Of a stretch of DNA of 41,207 nt, positions 40,481 to 41,207 are shown one piece after another. Made by a program: the position numbers and the translations under genes. Source of the DNA: Lachnospiraceae bacterium FE2018 (GTDB lineage: Bacteria; Bacillota; Clostridia; Lachnospirales; Lachnospiraceae); assembly GCA_000702845.1 (NCBI GenBank), contig JNKK01000022.1, positions 1 through 41,207 of the forward strand, written 5' to 3'. Position 1 is the first letter of the stretch; every line of letters begins with the position of its first letter. A model generated the notes under the pieces. That model did not search any database. It was given only the letters and a program-made list of their open reading frames with translations, and had not been told where the DNA came from.

Positions 40481-40932
40481 GTCTGTCCTTAAAATATCAT
40501 TTTTATGGATCAGAATATGAATATACGCCGGCCGGGATACCGGCGTATCCATGCATTCGCACACCACAGGAGCTTTACGATGCACTTTCAGAACTGTGGT
40601 GTGCGGATACCTGCGCCCCGAGACTGCGCAATGACTGGACGGAAGAGAATAAAACACTGGGACAGTGTTCAATTACCGCATTTCTTGCACAGGATATTTT
40701 CGGCGGAAAAGTGTATGGAATTCTCAGACCGGGCGGAAATTACCACTGCTATAATGTGGTGGACGACATTGCCTTTGATCTGACAAGCGAGCAGTTTGGA
40801 GACGAGATCCTGAATTATGAAGGAAACCCGGAACAGGTACGGAAACTGCACTTTGCTAAAGAGGAAAAGCGCCTGCGTTATGAGCTTCTGAAACAGAAAC
40901 TGGCATGCTTTTGCAAAAGTAAAAAAAATTAA
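40477..40932 (+). CDS. YunG-like protein
   Basis: A 151-residue soluble protein. Its core (DALSELWCADTCAPRLRNDW, LGQCSITAFLAQDIFGGKV, NYHCYNVVDDIAFDLTSEQFG) resembles the YunG-type family of Firmicutes, with paired Cys residues, a Gln-Cys and a His that could form a papain-like or transglutaminase-like centre. Function is unestablished. The C-terminus is Lys-rich. It starts inside the PAP2 stop (ATGA), so both are probably co-expressed. The rRNA-type promoter begins ten bases after its stop. Confidence 0.72.
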   Translation: MSLSLKYHFYGSEYEYTPAGIPAYPCIRTPQELYDALSELWCADTCAPRLRNDWTEENKTLGQCSITAFLAQDIFGGKVYGILRPGGNYHCYNVVDDIAFDLTSEQFGDEILNYEGNPEQVRKLHFAKEEKRLRYELLKQKLACFCKSKKN

Positions 40933-40941
40933 AAAAACTCG

Positions 40942-40970
40942 TTGACAAACCCTAAATCACATGATAGTAT
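40942..40970 (+). promoter_or_regulatory. Strong promoter, probably of an rRNA operon
   Basis: Consensus TTGACA (40942-40947), 17-base spacer, TAGTAT (40965-40970), directly behind an A-rich tract (UP-like). The following sequence has no coding frame and looks like an rRNA leader. Confidence 0.75.
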
Positions 40971-41207
40971 AACTAAGCTGTCTCAAACAAATGAGGCACA
41001 GCAAACTAATATTAATGAGTCGCGCGCGCACCGCGAGGCACAAGTGCCACACGCACCGCGCACGGAAATGCACCATGACAACTGAACAGTAAAACACATC
41101 CTCGAAAGTTCAATTGAATTTTAAATTTCTTGAACGATCGAAAACCTTTACAGTAAATAAGGAAAGGTTAGAATAGCCAGCAATTAGTTGGACATTCTGA
41201 ATCGATC
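40971..41207 (+). other. Putative rRNA operon leader, cut by the window end
   Basis: No gene is supported. Short hairpins are visible (for example GGCAC/GTGCC near 41037-41050), then an A/T-rich part with TTCAATTGAA and a GTTCAA/TTGAAC pair near 41108-41134. The sequence GACAACTGAACAG is like leaders that precede 16S rRNA in Clostridia. The 16S gene itself is not reached. Confidence 0.45.

Overview
The window looks like chromosomal DNA of a low-to-middle GC Firmicute of the Clostridia, most likely a gut Lachnospiraceae. The evidence is the gene order xseB-ispA-dxs-tlyA-nadK-argR-recN, strong AGGAGG ribosome binding sites, a tRNA-Gln without an encoded CCA end, a DUF6145 gene and many close protein resemblances. 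This assignment is inference from gene content and order; no 16S sequence lies inside the window. Almost all of it is dense, ordinary core genome, with no insertion sequence, prophage or CRISPR array.

Layout. 1-7.4 kb: exonuclease VII small subunit, isoprenoid precursor enzymes (ispA, dxs), tlyA, NAD kinase, arginine repressor and recN, all on the + strand, closed by a terminator. 7.5-11.1 kb: a three-gene cluster of a VTC-like polyphosphate polymerase domain protein, a DUF4956 membrane protein and a DUF4353 lipoprotein. The last gene ends at a candidate -1 frameshift site followed by a SHOCT-like tail. 11.1-13.1 kb: an HPr-like protein and, convergent to it, the magnesium transporter gene mgtE, preceded by a structured leader that encodes a short peptide. 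13.1-17.7 kb: a CYTH protein, an orphan RelB/DinJ-like antitoxin, an O-acetylhomoserine sulfhydrylase-type enzyme, a YbjQ protein and an NhaC-type antiporter. 17.7-19.2 kb: tRNA-Gln, a candidate small RNA, several very long hairpins and an acyl-ACP thioesterase. 19.1-30.7 kb: cvfB, dnaE, an orphan Phd/YefM antitoxin, then pfkA, an RNA methyltransferase, argF, an esterase, birA, a DUF6145 protein, dusB and a lipoprotein. 30.7-34.6 kb (- strand): a short-chain dehydrogenase and a 937-residue fusion of an old-yellow-enzyme/2,4-dienoyl-CoA-reductase-type flavoprotein with an acetoacetate-decarboxylase-like domain. 34.6-39.4 kb (- strand): a polyamine ABC transporter, potABCD. 39.5-41.2 kb: a PAP2 phosphatase, a YunG-like protein, and a strong promoter with the start of what looks like an rRNA operon leader.

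The most interesting items are: (1) the mgtE leader, in which a 38-codon upstream ORF with an excellent ribosome binding site overlaps the mgtE start, and two nested perfect inverted repeats cover the two start regions; (2) the OYE/FAD/acetoacetate-decarboxylase-like fusion paired with an SDR, a probable uncharacterised substrate pathway; (3) the A-AAA-AAC heptamer immediately before the DUF4353 stop, leading into a SHOCT-like tail; (4) the VTC/DUF4956/DUF4353 cluster itself; (5) unusually long near-perfect palindromes at several gene borders, and a candidate small RNA or attenuator upstream of the thioesterase.

Limits: all calls come from reading the sequence and remembered family features. 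No database search, alignment or RNA folding was run.
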